Source: an uncultured Eubacteriaceae bacterium
Lineage (GTDB): Bacteria; Bacillota; Clostridia; Eubacteriales; Eubacteriaceae
Assembly (NCBI GenBank): GCA_947625175.1
Contig: CANQNI010000109.1
Location: forward strand, 1 to 5,528
Direction of reading: 5' to 3'
DNA length: 5,528 nt
Shown here: piece after piece, positions 5,220 to 5,528 of the stretch
How the letters are laid out: every line of letters begins with the position of its first letter
Numbering within the stretch: position 1 is the first letter of the stretch
The notes under the pieces: model-generated
Databases searched by the model: none
Told to the model about the DNA's origin: nothing
The model's input: the letters and a program-made list of their open reading frames with translations, nothing else
Made by a program: the position numbers and the translations under genes

Positions 5220-5528
5220 ATGGTTATTGTCTTTTTAGCAGAAGGATTTGAAGAAATTGAAGCTGTTACTCCAATAGATTTATTAAGACGTGCTGGAGTA
5301 GATGTTACATCAGTTGGAGTTACAGGTAATCCGGTAACCGGAAATCATAATATAACAATTACTGCCGATATTGGAATAGATGATTTAAAATTAGATGATT
5401 CTATCGAAATGATTGTTCTCCCAGGTGGTAATCCAGGTTATCTTAATTTGGAAAACTCAGAAAAAGTAAAAGAAGCTATTGAATATACGCAAAAGAATGA
5501 TATTTATCTGGCAGCAATTTGTGCTTCC
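5220..5528 (+). CDS. DJ-1/PfpI family protein (YajL/DJ-1 type; 3' end missing)
   Basis: The 103 residues present run off the right edge. The sequence matches the N-terminal half of DJ-1/YajL: LAEGFEEIEAVTPIDLLRRAGVDVT aligns with the human DJ-1 segment holding Glu18 (here Glu14), then an LPGGNPG loop at 72-78 and finally AAICAS with the conserved nucleophile-elbow cysteine at Cys101. These residues form the oxidisable cysteine site of the family. Proposed roles include chaperone, glyoxalase or deglycase activity and stress protection. Some are disputed, and the sequence does not choose between them. Full-length relatives are about 180-190 residues, so roughly half is missing. The ATG directly follows the queH stop with a strong Shine-Dalgarno, so it is probably in the same operon. 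Confidence 0.9.
   Translation, partial: MVIVFLAEGFEEIEAVTPIDLLRRAGVDVTSVGVTGNPVTGNHNITITADIGIDDLKLDDSIEMIVLPGGNPGYLNLENSEKVKEAIEYTQKNDIYLAAICAS

Noticed and set aside
4909..5238. Plus-strand ORF of 109 codons overlapping queH and the DJ-1 gene start
   Set aside because: It is in another frame of queH, whose cysteine motifs are intact. The translation is basic and unlike any known family.
1..5528. CRISPR arrays, tRNA or rRNA genes, insertion sequences
   Set aside because: No spaced direct repeats, cloverleaf-like segments, transposase motifs or terminal inverted repeats were seen. Nearly all of the window is accounted for by coding sequence.

Overview
The window is AT-rich, gene-dense bacterial DNA. 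It most resembles a strictly anaerobic, low-GC member of the Bacillota or a similar lineage. The indicators are a TM1266-type [FeFe]-hydrogenase system regulator, a cobalamin-dependent methionine synthase whose reactivation domain is a separate protein (as in Thermotoga and many clostridia), the iron-sulfur enzyme QueH for queuosine, and a Cna-B-like surface protein. The genus cannot be fixed from the sequence.

Layout. (1) Positions 1-730, plus strand: the 3' end of a surface protein with Cna-B-like repeats and a C-terminal membrane anchor. A small RelB/DinJ-like antitoxin overlaps its end and has no toxin after it. A compact intrinsic terminator begins at the antitoxin's stop codon. (2) 951-1205, minus strand: the TM1266-family regulator, convergent with the antitoxin gene and divergent from the next operon. 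(3) 1218-5528, plus strand: five genes packed as one probable operon, namely the methionine synthase activation protein, metH (798 aa), a small two-helix membrane protein of unknown function, queH, and the 5' part of a DJ-1/PfpI gene. Neighbours overlap by 11, 8 and 23 nt, and the last pair abuts with no gap.

Working together. MetH makes methionine from homocysteine and methyltetrahydrofolate using cobalamin. The upstream protein would restore oxidised cobalamin with SAM and an electron donor. QueH finishes queuosine synthesis through an Fe-S-dependent reduction, and DJ-1-like proteins are usually linked to thiol or carbonyl stress. A common thread of low-potential, oxygen-sensitive chemistry is plausible but is inference.

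The most unusual structure is the 12-bp gap between the divergent genes. The best promoter for each lies inside the coding sequence of the other, so the two transcripts would be complementary over about 45 nt at their 5' ends and there is no room for a SAM or cobalamin riboswitch. I did not find a clearly new multi-gene system. The best leads are the embedded promoters, the orphan antitoxin coupled to a surface protein, the four-cysteine tail of the activation protein, and the unknown membrane protein inside the metH-queH operon. No stretch over 300 bases lacks a gene.
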